From Alnus glutinosa (taxonomy: Eukaryota > Streptophyta > Magnoliopsida > Fagales > Betulaceae), in assembly GCF_958979055.1 (NCBI RefSeq), contig NC_084896.1, forward strand, positions 1,674,001 through 1,738,000: DNA of 64,000 bases, written 5' to 3'. Made by a program: the position numbers and the translations under genes. Below the pieces are notes generated by a model. The model saw only the letters and a program-made list of their open reading frames with translations. It did no database searches and was not told where the DNA came from. This document shows, one piece after another, positions 38,742 to 45,890 of the stretch (position 1 is the first letter of the stretch; each line of letters starts with the position of its first letter).

Positions 38742-39194
38742 AAGAAAGAAATAAATTCTTCATTTTGTGCATTAAATAGTAAAATACCTATTGGCAGGGA
38801 CTTCAATTTTGTAGATAACCTCTTCATCTTCGTCGGCTTCTTCTTCTTCCAAATGCTTTTCCTTTCTAATAATCGCTTTCTCAGTAGTCTGAAACAGTCA
38901 AAAAGATATATATTATTTCACATTTCAAAATTAATAACAAAAACAGAAAAAATGAGGCAAAGCGTGTGAAAACGCTTACAACGTCGTCGAGCTCGATTCC
39001 GAACCTGAAGCAAAGGTCCTCGAACTCTTCCTGCGCTGTGAGATTCAACAAAAAACAAAACAATGTGATTAGTTTAACGTATCAGAAAACAAAAATTGGG
39101 AGTAGGCACGGTTGACAATGGCTTGAGAGAACTCACTGTAGGTTTTGCCAAGGGATGCGAACAGACGATCCCTTCCCACGCTGACAGTAGGCAT
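7004..39194 (-). CDS. FARSB: Phenylalanine-tRNA ligase beta subunit, cytosolic (19 coding exons, 601 aa)
   Basis: Exons in transcript order: 39194-39137, 39035-38980, 38888-38788, 37840-37711, 37604-37489, 35360-35294, 33816-33775, 27274-27233, 26998-26922, 26337-26211, 26121-25954, 21824-21699, 21609-21475, 21327-21193, 19615-19541, 17373-17266, 9363-9274, 9179-9096, 7072-7004. They sum to 1806 nt in one frame, matching the roughly 600 aa usual for plant and animal beta subunits. Landmarks: [17 protein letters not shown] start, [26 protein letters not shown] (B3/B4 region), [20 protein letters not shown] (B5 domain), [12 protein letters not shown] and GIVHPEV (C-terminal synthetase fold). 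The beta subunit pairs with alpha as (alpha-beta)2, charges tRNA-Phe in the cytosol, and its B3/B4 domain edits mischarged Tyr. Oddities: a 12-aa tandem duplication after the B5 motif (residues 371-394), very large repeat-filled introns, and a LINE abutting the exon 17 acceptor. No stop or frameshift is seen, so the gene appears intact. Confidence 0.95.
7922..8528. mobile_element. Nested MITE cluster in PheRS beta intron 18
   Basis: Outer arms: ATAGACGTCATACCCATGTC on the left and CATGGGTATGACGTCTAGAA on the right. Inside lie two more copies of the same family: arms AGAGTAATGCTAAAAGTCTC and AAGGACTTATAAAATTACTC, and at about 8075-8250 arms AGTAATGCTAGAAATCCCTC and CTTCTAGAATTACTC. Recurring internal units are GATGTGGCTTTTAAAATCA and TTGTAATTGATCACTATTGA. 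Related copies have inserted into one another. Confidence 0.7.
8596..8778. mobile_element. MITE of the same family as the 7922-8528 cluster
   Basis: Inverted ends GAGTAATTATAAATGTCATA and GGTATGACATCTAGCATTAC with the shared core ATGATGTGGCTTTTAAAATC and its complement. A compact single copy of about 180 bp. Confidence 0.75.
9380..11825 (-). mobile_element. ORF1-only LINE derivative, copy A (PheRS beta intron 16)
   Basis: Bounded by a 13-bp TSD, CAAATCATAAGAT, at 9367-9379 and 11826-11838. Read on the minus strand: a leader with CT repeats and a palindromic CCCTAGC...GCTAGGG hairpin (11650-11686), a broken ORF1, a G/T-rich 3' UTR holding a long homopolymer (about 9602-9639), then the LINE 3' terminus ...TCTACTTATC followed by A10. 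There is no reverse transcriptase: ORF1 is followed directly by the 3' UTR. The 115 bp at 11711-11825 upstream of the leader hairpin has no counterpart in copy B. Confidence 0.85.
9658..11392 (-). pseudogene. LINE ORF1 remnant in copy A
   Basis: Two open stretches, 11392-10682 and 10662-9658, in different frames. The first has the domain with [20 protein letters not shown]; the second is Ser/Pro-rich and ends with [16 protein letters not shown] stop codon and a T-run indel separate them. The [10 protein letters not shown] block and the terminal RELxNLxxSINY motif recur in copies B and C (the latter has only the C-terminal part). In autonomous plant LINEs this C-terminal motif lies just before ORF2 (established knowledge of the family, recalled). 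Confidence 0.7.
11981..12138. repeat. Two-copy tandem duplication, 79-bp period
   Basis: The block with TTATCGCTGAATGGTCATC and AACAATAAGTATGGAGTTTG occurs at 11981-12059 and again at 12060-12138 with a few substitutions. Non-coding, within PheRS beta intron 16. Confidence 0.85.
12524..13092 (+). mobile_element. TRIM retrotransposon with two 186-bp LTRs
   Basis: LTR1 12524-12709 and LTR2 12907-13092 both begin TGTTGAG and end ACA, are the same length and align along their whole length (GTTAAGTCTCATATTGGA / ATTAAGTCTCACATTGGA; AGTGGTATCCTAACATGCTA / AGTGGTATCTCAACATGCTA). Two bases after LTR1 lies TGGCATCAAAGCC, close to the tRNA-iMet primer-binding site TGGTATCAGAGCC. GAGAGGGAGAA just before LTR2 is the polypurine tract. 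The 197-bp interior is non-coding. Flanks TATTT and TATCC are at best a mutated TSD. Confidence 0.85.
13202..16000 (-). mobile_element. 5'-truncated LINE (L1 clade) with decayed ORF2, PheRS beta intron 16
   Basis: 9-bp TSD AAACTTCAA at 13193-13201 and 16001-16009. On the minus strand the element ends in TTACTTATT followed by A's. It carries ORF2 pieces: [59 protein letters not shown] (motif 1-2 region), [19 protein letters not shown], and [13 protein letters not shown]...LKYLGLPLG. Many stops and frameshifts; non-functional. Confidence 0.88.
16552..16580. repeat. Poly(C) tract followed by poly(T)
   Basis: About 20 consecutive C's, then CTC and a T run, in PheRS beta intron 16. Length should be treated with caution because homopolymers are error-prone. 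Confidence 0.7.
17780..18393. mobile_element. 614-bp MITE in PheRS beta intron 15
   Basis: Ends GGAAAAGTATACATAT and CCATACTTTTCC, with long imperfect inverted arms built from repeated units (AAACTACC..., TGTCAATGTGCC, and complements GGTAGTTTAA, GGCACATTGACA). Core is A/T-rich, with A and T runs. Non-coding. Confidence 0.8.
18396..18515 (-). mobile_element. 5'-truncated LINE 3' end
   Basis: Reverse complement of the window's LINE terminus: poly(T), AAGTAAACGAGATATCATTA, then AAAGCGCCCTAGGTACATAG and ACCTAACTAGTAGGAGC, as in the elements at 13202 and 19091. Boundary on the right is approximate. Confidence 0.7.
18928..19050 (+). mobile_element. 5'-truncated LINE 3' end preceded by a poly(C) tract
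   Basis: Plus-strand terminus TGTGTACTAGGGTTGTGCTT, TTTGCGCTTTCTAATAAG, ATTACTTAC then A16. About 22 C's sit at its 5' boundary. Possible degenerate TSD (TCTAAATTTCC / TCTTAAATTCC). Confidence 0.65.
19091..19307 (-). mobile_element. 217-bp LINE 3' fragment with a perfect 17-bp TSD
   Basis: TSD AAATGTTCTGTTTATCA at 19074-19090 and 19308-19324. The insert shows the usual reverse-oriented terminus (poly T, AAAGCGTAAAGCGCCCCTAA, AGTATACAAAAGGAAACACC). Confidence 0.9.
19682..19892 (-). mobile_element. LINE 3' fragment, same subfamily as 13202-16000
   Basis: CTATAAGTAATCGAGATATT, AAAGCATAAGGCGCCCCATG and ACAAAGTGTTAAAAAATAAA match the 3' part of the element at 13202 (its TAAAAATACAATGTTAAAAA and ACTTAATCTCCTCCAAAG). 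No clear TSD. Confidence 0.75.
21985..22352. mobile_element. hAT-like MITE in PheRS beta intron 11
   Basis: G/A-rich left arm (TGTTTGTTTGGAGGAAGATG) and C/T-rich right arm (CCCTGCTACCAAGCATAG), with GTCAACCAAACAACATG inside. It resembles common rosid hAT MITEs with a GTTTGGTT core. Ends are approximate. Confidence 0.45.
22647..24479 (-). mobile_element. ORF1-only LINE derivative, copy B (PheRS beta intron 11)
   Basis: 11-bp TSD GTGAATTTTAA at 22636-22646 and 24480-24490. Minus-strand order: leader with a perfect 9-bp inverted repeat ACCCTAGCG/CGCTAGGGT (24401-24429), ORF1 start region, Ser/Pro-rich middle, terminal [13 protein letters not shown], a G/T-rich 3' UTR of about 170 nt, then the LINE terminus with A-run. 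No ORF2. 1.83 kb and apparently full length. Confidence 0.85.
22820..24325 (-). pseudogene. LINE ORF1 remnant in copy B
   Basis: Open stretches 24325-23870 ([20 protein letters not shown], then [19 protein letters not shown]), 23718-23248 and 23089-22820 (ending [18 protein letters not shown]). Homologous in order and motif to ORF1 of copy A; several frame changes and stops. The function of ORF1 in LINEs is RNA binding and particle formation (family knowledge); none is claimed for this copy. Confidence 0.65.
26414..26594. mobile_element. hAT-like MITE in PheRS beta intron 9
   Basis: Left end GGGCTCGTTTGGTAAAAT and right end GTTGTCAAACGAGAC are imperfect inverted repeats. About 180 bp, non-coding. 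Confidence 0.55.
26609..26636 (-). mobile_element. 28-bp LINE-tail micro-insertion
   Basis: Flanked by CCCAATACAGTTTT (26595-26608) and CCCAATACCGTTTT (26637-26650), a 14-bp TSD with one mismatch. The insert has AACAAAGCCCTCGTACACG after TTTTATG, matching the reverse-oriented terminus of the LINE at 31917 (GCAAAGCCCTCATACACG). Confidence 0.65.
27430..27903 (+). mobile_element. Outer LINE of the nest: ORF1 N-terminal fragment, left half
   Basis: Plus-strand translation gives [18 protein letters not shown], then [11 protein letters not shown] and [10 protein letters not shown], the same ORF1 domain as copies A and B. Several stops. The reading runs to 27903, where copy C interrupts it, and resumes at 31546 ([10 protein letters not shown] continuing LLSGFSLF). 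Neither a 5' leader nor a 3' tail is seen, so it is an old fragment. Confidence 0.65.
27964..29854 (+). pseudogene. LINE ORF2 fragment: reverse transcriptase C-terminus and zf-RVT domain
   Basis: RT motifs present: [20 protein letters not shown] (motif 4 area), [10 protein letters not shown] (catalytic ADD), [19 protein letters not shown]. Then [40 protein letters not shown] and the zf-RVT end ([39 protein letters not shown]). Damage is light: one TGA at 28521 where the family has Trp (IWDEV), and one missing T in a T run near 29033 that shifts frame. A young copy, immobile on its own. Confidence 0.85.
29578..30210 (+). repeat. 327-bp tandem duplication of the LINE ORF2 3' end
   Basis: The block starting TTGGGTTATGCCTCTGCGAG occurs at 29581 and again at 29908, with only two substitutions seen (AAGATGGTCC/AAGACGGTCC; CTTCATGTG/CTTCCTGTG). 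The first copy holds the end of ORF2; the second has lost its upstream context. Confidence 0.92.
30395..31467 (-). pseudogene. LINE ORF1 remnant in copy C
   Basis: Open stretches 31467-31033 (Ser/Pro-rich spacer, LALGRA-like region absent) and 30703-30395 with the terminal [13 protein letters not shown] motif followed by a stop. The G/T-rich 3' UTR follows directly. Confidence 0.6.
31546..31830 (+). mobile_element. Outer LINE of the nest: right half
   Basis: Continues the ORF1 frame broken at 27903 by copy C. Beyond about 31800 the similarity cannot be followed. Right edge approximate; it runs into another decayed repeat with AACTCGACTCGAGTTTG. Confidence 0.5.
31917..33076 (-). mobile_element. 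5'-truncated LINE, ORF2 C-terminal part
   Basis: Minus-oriented. The 3' terminus (TTTTTATGAATAGTAATAAT, AAGAGCAAAGCCCTCATACA) is a different subfamily from 13202. Protein remnants: [69 protein letters not shown]. Frameshifts separate the blocks. Confidence 0.82.
33077..33221 (+). mobile_element. LINE 3' terminus in the opposite orientation, abutting 31917-33076
   Basis: TTAGTTAGGTGTTTCTCTTG, TGTACTTGGGTTGTGACC, TTTTTAATAAATTCGATTAC then AT-rich tail with A18. Head-to-head with the preceding LINE; no shared TSD was found, so I treat them as two events. Confidence 0.65.
34713..34729 (-). mobile_element. 17-bp LINE-tail micro-insertion with a perfect 16-bp TSD
   Basis: ATAATCTATATAATAT occurs at 34697-34712 and 34730-34745. 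Between them is only ATTTTTTTTTATAAGTA, the reverse complement of the LINE terminus TACTTAT followed by A's. Confidence 0.72.
34785..34870. repeat. ATAC microsatellite region
   Basis: Interrupted (ATAC)n/(ATGT)n runs in PheRS beta intron 6. Confidence 0.8.
38390..38420. repeat. AAT repeat and poly(A) in PheRS beta intron 3
   Basis: (AAT)n followed by about 18 A's; a second tract of about 35 A's lies at 38702-38736. No TSD was recognised at either. Confidence 0.6.
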
Positions 39195-39480
39195 GGTTGA
39201 CTACGGGAAGAGAGGTCTGCAACTAACAATGAAATAAAAAAATAATAATAAAAAAAAAAAAAAAAAAATGAAGATTGCCTTGAGAAACCCCAAATAAATA
39301 ATTTTAAAAAATAATAATAAATAAATAAATAGATCAAAAGGAAACCAAAGAGGCATAAAAGAGAAAAAGCTTCCTAACCTCTGTGGATTGATTGTGGCGC
39401 TGCTCTTTCAGCAGTTGACAAAATGGAGGGAGAGGGGGAGAACGACAGAGAGCTTGAAGAGAAACTGAGAGGAGCTAGGG
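39195..39480 (-). promoter_or_regulatory. 5' leader of the PheRS beta gene with a leader intron
   Basis: Upstream of the ATG the minus strand reads a leader with a consistent intron. The acceptor CAG lies before 39216 and the donor GAG|GTTAGG lies after 39379, giving an intron of 39217-39378. The upstream leader exon (about 39380-39480) is C/T-rich (CTCTCTGTCG, CTCCCCCTCTCCC), typical of plant housekeeping genes. The transcription start is not visible and no TATA box stands out. Confidence 0.6.
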
Positions 39481-39597
39481 TGGTTTTTGTTGGAACCTCG
39501 TACTATGGGCCGGTACAGGCTTATTGGGCCAATCAGCTTAATGTCCACCAAATAGCATAAAGTCGGTCGGACAAAAAAAAAAAAAAAACAAAAAAAA

Positions 39598-40210
39598 GGA
39601 TAATTGCACCATTAGTCCTTGTGGTATGCCATAATTATTTTTCATTCCCTATGGTTTAAAAAGTTCATAAAAGATCCTTGTAGTATGCAATAATTACGTT
39701 TTACTCCCTGGGTCGATTTTTCGTCCACAATTTTTACGGAATCTGTTAGCCCTACACGTCAGCGACACGTGTCCATCTTAATAAAAAAATATAAATTTAT
39801 TAAAAAATAAATAAATAAACTTATTTAAAAAAAAAAGTGCAGGCTTGGGGTGGCGCGCGGGCACCCCCAATGGCCTGGGAGTGGCCGCGTGCCACCCCCT
39901 TGCCCCCATTTTTGTTTTTTTTTAAAAAAAAAAAATTAATTAATTAATTTTTATTTTTATTTATTTTTTAATAAATTTATATTATTTTGTTAAGATTGGA
40001 CATGTCAGCGCCACGTGTCGTCATCTTATATGACGACACGTGGCGCTGACGTCGCATTTGACGGAATTTGTTAAACATTTTAACAGAATTTGACGCCATG
40101 GATCAATTTGTAATTATTGCATACCATAAGGGATCTCCCATGCACTTTTTAAACCATAGAGAGTGAAAAATAATTATGACATACCACAGAGACCAACGGT
40201 GCAATTATCC
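39598..40210. mobile_element. 613-bp MITE with GC-rich core and central palindrome
   Basis: Ends GGATAATTGCACC and GGTGCAATTATCC are perfect inverted repeats, with further long arms. The core holds a GC-rich patch (GGGGTGGCGCGCGGGCACCC, GGCCTGGGAGTGGCCGCG) between A/T tracts, and a perfect 21-bp-arm palindrome at 40004-40050. Same terminal family as 3767-4130. Confidence 0.85.
40004..40050. repeat. Perfect palindrome, 21-bp arms, 5-base loop
   Basis: Arms GTCAGCGCCACGTGTCGTCA plus T at 40004-40024 and its exact complement at 40030-40050, loop CTTAT. It contains two G-box cores (CACGTG). As RNA it would form a perfect 21-bp stem. Confidence 0.9.
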
Positions 40211-40465
40211 CAAAAAAAAATGAAGTTCAGAAATTCATTATTTCGTTTAGTATCTATAAAAAGTAATAAATAAATAACTTTCCTTTTTTTATTCCAAAAA
40301 TAAATAAATAAGCTCTTTTATTTATCAAGCACTTATCGGTGGATAAATTGTAGAAGCTTAAGACAATAAATTTAAGTAGAGCGGGTGATGGATTTGAGGG
40401 GGCGGTACACGCCATGTCCCCAAATCCTAAGAAGCAAAAATTTTGAAGGTAACAAAAAAGAAAAA

Positions 40466-40496
<31 letters not shown>

Positions 40497-42045
40497 TGTC
40501 AATTTTTTATTTTTTTTTAAGCCTAATGGTTTATGGCAACAAAATTTTTTGACCCCTGACCCTTACCCGTAATATCTTCTAGTTCTGTCCTTGAGTGGAG
40601 CCTTTTATAATATTTAAAGATTAATTAAATAATATTCATTTCAATTTTTAAATTATATTTTTATTCCAAAATTATTTTTTCAATTTTTTAAAACTAAAAT
40701 TACTAATTGAGTATTTATATTCAAGTTTTTTCTAACATCTACATTTTTATTAATAATATGGCTAATTCACATCATTTTCCTTTGACATTGTTAATCTTGG
40801 GGAAGATTTTAACACTTTTAATTTTAAAAAAAACTTATTTTCGCAGAAGCAAATATTCTCAATCTTTTCAAAAAAAAAAAGAAGCAAGTATTCTCAATAA
40901 TATTCTGCAGGCAATACAAGAATATGGAAAAGAATCTAGTATGTTTATATAATTGATGATTTAGTACGTCAATTGGAATACTTTCTTCAATTTGTAAAAC
41001 TTATTTTAATTTTTTTTTTATGAAAATAAATGAAAACCATCAAATAAATATAATGTTTAAGAAAACTTTCAAGATTATGACAATTTTTTGCAAACTATCA
41101 TCATCTAATGGTTTTATCTCTTTAATTAAATAATTTAACCATAATTGAGTGCTTAATTATAAAGTATTGACTAACATTTGTTACCATAATTGGGGTCTTA
41201 CTCTTTTGGCCTATTGTTATTAAATGTCCATCTTCGACCATTGTTACCGACCGGCGACCGTCTCTAGTTACCGGAGATGGCCACCACCAACTCCAGCGAG
41301 TTGCCTGCTGTCTCCGAAAAAAAAAAAAAAAAAAACTAAACTAAATTAAAAAAAAAATCAAACTAAAACTTTCAGAATCTTTCACTTTAAGATTGGGTGG
41401 ATGTTATAATATATTAGGAGATTTGATTTTAGATATTTGGTAGTAATTGATTAGAATCTTTCATAATCAGATTTGATGGTAATCATATCAAATTGATTTG
41501 ATTATTATATTTATTTATCTAAATTATCATATAAATTTGAGTAATTTGCATTGAAATATTATTGAGGAATAAAAGTAAAATGTAGTCATGTGACGGTAGG
41601 TGATAGGCCAAATTATATAAAAATTTTGTATTTATATTTTTTTATTCTACTTTTTCCTTTAATTTTTTTTTTTTTTTACGATTATGTTCTCTTTCACGTT
41701 CTACGGACGAAAACTTCAAACTGTTGAAGTGAAAGATTGGAAGAAGTACGACAAATCCGGCGGCGTCTAAAGTACTGCAACTTGAGAAAAAGAACGATAC
41801 AAACATTTTACGATATTTTGAAGGTCATGATACGAAGATTTTGCAATATCTCACCATTTTTCTTGATGGCTGCTGCCAATCTGAGCATCAATGCTGCACG
41901 GACAATGTAATATGTTTCATTTTCTTTTCCCCACAGGCCTCAACTTGTCAATTTCAATAATAACTTACAAAAAAAAAAAATGGTAGAGCAGCTAAAAGAA
42001 AAGGGGAGAAATGCATTTATTTTCAAAGCACTTTTTGTAAGCTGC
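40211..42045. other. AT-rich spacer, no gene recognised
   Basis: Contains a TA microsatellite (40475-40498), many A/T runs and short chance frames. A CCGGCGACCG...CCGGAGATGGCC patch near 41250 stands out in composition but matches nothing I know. Confidence 0.5.
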
Positions 42046-42885
42046 TTTCTTTTCTTTTTCTTTTTTTTAAAGTACAAAAGATTACAACAAAGCTCAAACA
42101 CAGTAGGGTCTGAGCAACCCAAAATTTAAACTGTGAACATAAGTACGCCGAGGCAATGCTTCTGAAGATACGGGTCTTTTGGATCGAGGCACAAATGCCA
42201 CAAAACTGGGGTTACCAGTGAAGGTGATAGTGTATTGAGTCACAAGGATCTAAACACCAAAACAGGGGTAAATTAGGAGGGAGGGATACAACAAATAAGC
42301 CCAATAAAACAACCAAATAAACACAAAAACAGTAAGAACCGCAGCAACAAAACTAGCGGGGCTGGCGGGGTGAGAGCCATCCCATGAGGCGCGTGAGAAC
42401 CACGCACCGCCTACGGAAGGCCTCTCAACACTAGGAAGCAGTGGAATCATCCGGAACCACTGAGGGTTGGTGCAGAAAGTGGAGGAGGGCCGGTTGAGTC
42501 CATAAGCTTTCTGACGCGTGGGAAGCACGCGCCATCTTCTAAGCGACGAAGGAGATGGGGAAGACAATCGGCAGACTCCAAAAACTCCACCGAACCCAGT
42601 GTTGAGGAGCATGTCTTGAGATAGAGAATAGAGGTGAGTAGATCTAAAACCCAAAAAACAATTTCAAACTCCAGACCTTAGAAACCCAAAAACATGGTGG
42701 ATGAAGAGGGGTAGAGTCAAAAGTATCTGCTGGTTGAAGGAAGATCTAGGAAAAGCAAGAAAAAGGTAAGGATAAATTCGGTGCAAAGCCGGCTCAGATT
42801 TATGAAAGATAACTCTCAAATTTGTTGGGTTAGGGGGTTGGGTGGTAGGGTGTTTGGGGAACAGGGGATGCGAATGGGTGGTAAG
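42046..42885 (-). mobile_element. Retroposon-like element H with two 8-5-8 hairpins
   Basis: Candidate 9-bp TSD GTAAGCTGC at 42037-42045 and 42886-42894. On the minus strand it ends in ...TTGTACTTT followed by an A/G-rich tail, so it looks retroposed. It encodes nothing recognisable. Two hairpins: 42388-42408 and 42513-42533, each 8-base arm, 5-base loop, 8-base arm (GGCGCGTG / CACGCACC and GACGCGTG / CACGCGCC). Confidence 0.5.
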
Positions 42886-43026
42886 GTAAGCTGCCCTTTT
42901 AGGACTCTTTTTTAAAGTGTAGACACAACGACAATCCTATGAATTCTTGAACTAAATTAAAGCCAGTGGTTTTTTAACTTTTTTAATGGAGCTGTCAATT
43001 TTTGCCATGTCTTACAATCCTGACAT

Positions 43027-43320
43027 AAACCCAACACAAAATTAAAGAGTTATAATTGAAGAGTTTGACCCGTTTAATTAAATATATCAAGTTAGGGTTT
43101 ACTTATATAGTCTTATACATTATTATACATATGCTTCGACGTGATCTGAACCCGACATGCGACATAATGGCAGGCCCAGACAATTTTTTACATGACCAAC
43201 GAACCCAATACAAAATTTGAGGGTTATGAATAAAGGGTTTGATCCGTTTAATTAAATAGATCGGATTATAGTTGAATTATATAATCTTATATCATGCCTC
43301 AACACAACCTGAACCCAACA
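43027..43320. repeat. Two diverged direct repeats, about 175-bp period
   Basis: CCCAACACAAAATTAAAGAG...GACCCGTTTAATTAAAT and CCCAATACAAAATTTGAGGG...GATCCGTTTAATTAAAT recur in the same order, each followed by AACCTGAACCC-like sequence (GATCTGAACCCGACA, AACCTGAACCCAACA). The class of this repeat is unknown to me. Confidence 0.65.
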
Positions 43321-43820
43321 CACAAATACAAACTATAACTCCTAATTTTATAATGTGCCTCGGCCCTCAAGAGAGCAAGTGTTTGGAATACAATATCAAA
43401 ACGAATTGACCCGTTGCCCCATGGGCACCGAGGTTTGGGTATTTTTATGCTGCCAAGTGCTAACCACGTGTCTTCTAGTATGGTCCCTTTAAGGCCTTGT
43501 TTGGTAGCACAGATTGGATTACAGAAATACCTAATTCTGCTCAACTTGAGTCTTGATATGTAATATCAGCATCATGCCAGATAAATTAGTTATATTTGAC
43601 AAATTTAACCATTATCTAAAGATTTTGGTTACAGATTGTGATAACATGAAACGGACTTTGAGAAAATAATTATAGGAATTAGTAATATTTTTGTTTATTT
43701 AGAGGGTTTCTTTTATTTATTTGATTGAAATTTGAGGTGCAGGACCATAACTGTATGGCCTCGCCCTCAGGATCCTACGTACGTTGAAGTGTCAATGTAA
43801 GTTAACAACATTCATTTCAA

Positions 43821-44739
43821 GCTCGAAATTTAACCCTTTTTCTAGAGAGAGAACGTCTCGAGAGTTATAGAGAGAGGAAAGATTTGAGTTTTCGTTTGCC
43901 GGGGGGGGGGGAGGCCTCACGCCTTCCCCTACGGTCGTTGTTTTCTTTGTTTTTTTGTCCCCTTAGCCTTGTGAGCTAAGGTTTTTGTTCCCCTGGCTTG
44001 TTTCCAATGGTGGTTGTCTCCTCCAAGCCTTTAGGGCTGTTTGAAGTTTTGGTCCTCCAGGTGTTTTGTACTGGTGGTAGTTTTCTTGTTTCTGTTTGTT
44101 TTTTTTGGGGCAAGCAGAGGATTTCAGATTCTCACCGGTGGAAAAAGGCGGGTGTTGGAGGATTTCTGGTGGAGACATTGTTTCAAAGCTAGATCTTGTA
44201 AACTCGACTGGTTTTCCTTTAACAAGAACCCTACTGTTGCGGTCGTCGGCCTTCTCCGGTCACGATGGATGCCTGATGAGTTCGTGTGGTGTTTCCTATT
44301 TGGCACATGACCTGCACGTGCCGGAGTTTCTCTTTCCACTCTCGCGCATGTGAGTCACAGCTAGCTTTTTCGGCTTTGGAAGGTGTTGATCTGGGACCTG
44401 GAAGGTTGTTTGTCGTTGAGGGGACTCCCGACAGTTTTTTTCCAGAGCTTTTTTTCTAGGTTTCTGTTTGTTTGTGTAGTTTGTATATTATTCTCTTAAT
44501 TCACAGTCTACTGTAATGGTAGCTGCTTTAAGCTATATTTTCTAGCTTTGTGGGTAGAAAATCTTTTTCTCTAATTACTAGGATGGCCTTTGGGCTTTGT
44601 TGTTCTTCGCCAATGGGCATTTGCAGCTTATGTATTTGGTGCTTTGTTCTCTATATTTGGTTTACCGTTTGTATTCCCCTTTTGGGGTGGTTTTCTCAGT
44701 AATGAAGATGACACTTTTTTTTTTTTAAAAAAAAAAAAA
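43821..44739 (+). mobile_element. Retroposon-like element G with one 8-5-8 hairpin
   Basis: Flanks AACAACATTCATTTCAA (43804-43820) and AACAACATTCATTCAAA (from 44740) look like a TSD; it ends in T12 then A14. About 920 bp, T/G-rich, no recognisable protein. Hairpin 44302-44322: GGCACATG / loop / CACGTGCC. A G10 run lies near 43903. Confidence 0.5.
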
Positions 44740-44819
44740 AACAACATTCATTCAAATCCATCAAGTTGGATCGTCTTAAAATATTAATTTAAACCATTAT
44801 ATACTCATTTTTACTTGCT

Positions 44820-44880
44820 TAAATTTTTAAGATAATCGGTGATTTAAGATGGTATCAGAGTAGCAGTCACAAATTCGAAA
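44820..44880 (+). other. LTR-retrotransposon primer-binding-like site
   Basis: TGGTATCAGAG at about 44850 matches the tRNA-iMet primer-binding site of plant LTR retrotransposons. No LTR pair could be found around it, so it is a remnant or chance. Confidence 0.25.
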
Positions 44881-44919
44881 CCTAATTTTGAATTGTGTTA
44901 GGCCTTTTATATATATATA

Positions 44920-45890
44920 TATATATTTTCCGAACAAAGGAAGACCCTTTCATTGCTCTAATAAAAGCCTGAAGGCATTCAGCGAATAGAGATACAAAAA
45001 TTCATACACACAAAATCAGGATAAAGCAGCTACCTAAATAATAAAAACAGACATTACAAGACCGGCGTTTGAGCATCTCTTTACAATAGAGAGCATACAA
45101 CAAATAAAAAACGGCCGATCTAGCTCCAAAGCCATTTAAACAGTCTTAGTAACATCTAAGTCATTACAAGGCAGATTGTGAATAAAAGAAAAAAACCACA
45201 AACAAAACTGAAAAAACAGGAACATTAAATCAAAGCTGTCGTTGTCGGGAACACCACCATTGCTGGAGGCGGCGCATGCAGAACACGCGCCACCGCCGGA
45301 AGCCCTTGAAAGCCAGTCAACCACCAGCAACCACATGGTAGACATTCCTCTCGACCTGGAAAGTGGAGCGTGGCTCGCACACGTTGCCCAGGGAGAGAAA
45401 CCTCTCATGGCGCGTGCTGGCCATGCGCCAATGCTTGACACAGCCGAGGAAAGAGGCAACCGGACTAGAGGGAGACGGTGGACACTGCTGAGGGGCGCGT
45501 GTCTTAAAGAAGCCAGTAGAAACTCCTAGATCTGGCATCAAAGATACAGTCAAAAAAATTAAAACAGGACCAGAAAAAGCCGAAGACACACCAGAACAAC
45601 ATTCACGCTACCAACACTTGAAAAAACCTTCCAGTTAAAGAGAAAAAAGGAACGAAGGAAATAACAAAAAACACAAAAGCTCCAAAGCCCAAATAATGGC
45701 TCGGAGAAGGTTAGCCACCACTGGAACCAAGCCAGGAGGAAAAACAAATCTCCACTAGATCTAACCAGGGAGACAAAACAAAACAAACCGGGAGGAGGGA
45801 GCCTCCCTCCCTTGGAAAAACAGGCTCACAAAGGGTTATCTCTATGGGAACGAGAGCCTGTTTCGCCTTACATATTGAAGGAGAGAGAGT
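44920..45890 (-). mobile_element. Retroposon-like element I with two 8-5-8 hairpins
   Basis: Similar in size and composition to element H. Minus-strand 3' end ...GCAATGAAAGGGTCTTCC next to a TA repeat; 5' end rich in CTCCCTCC. No recognisable protein. Hairpins 45271-45291 (GGCGCATG / CACGCGCC) and 45409-45429 (GGCGCGTG / CATGCGCC), each with a 5-base loop. Ends uncertain; no convincing TSD. Confidence 0.45.

Noticed and set aside
42250..42654. 134-codon minus-strand frame in the gene-poor region
   Set aside because: Lies inside retroposon-like element H, contains two hairpins, and resembles no family; treated as non-coding.
45242..45529. 95-codon plus-strand frame, Ala/Glu-rich
   Set aside because: GC-rich part of element I; both strands are open because of composition.
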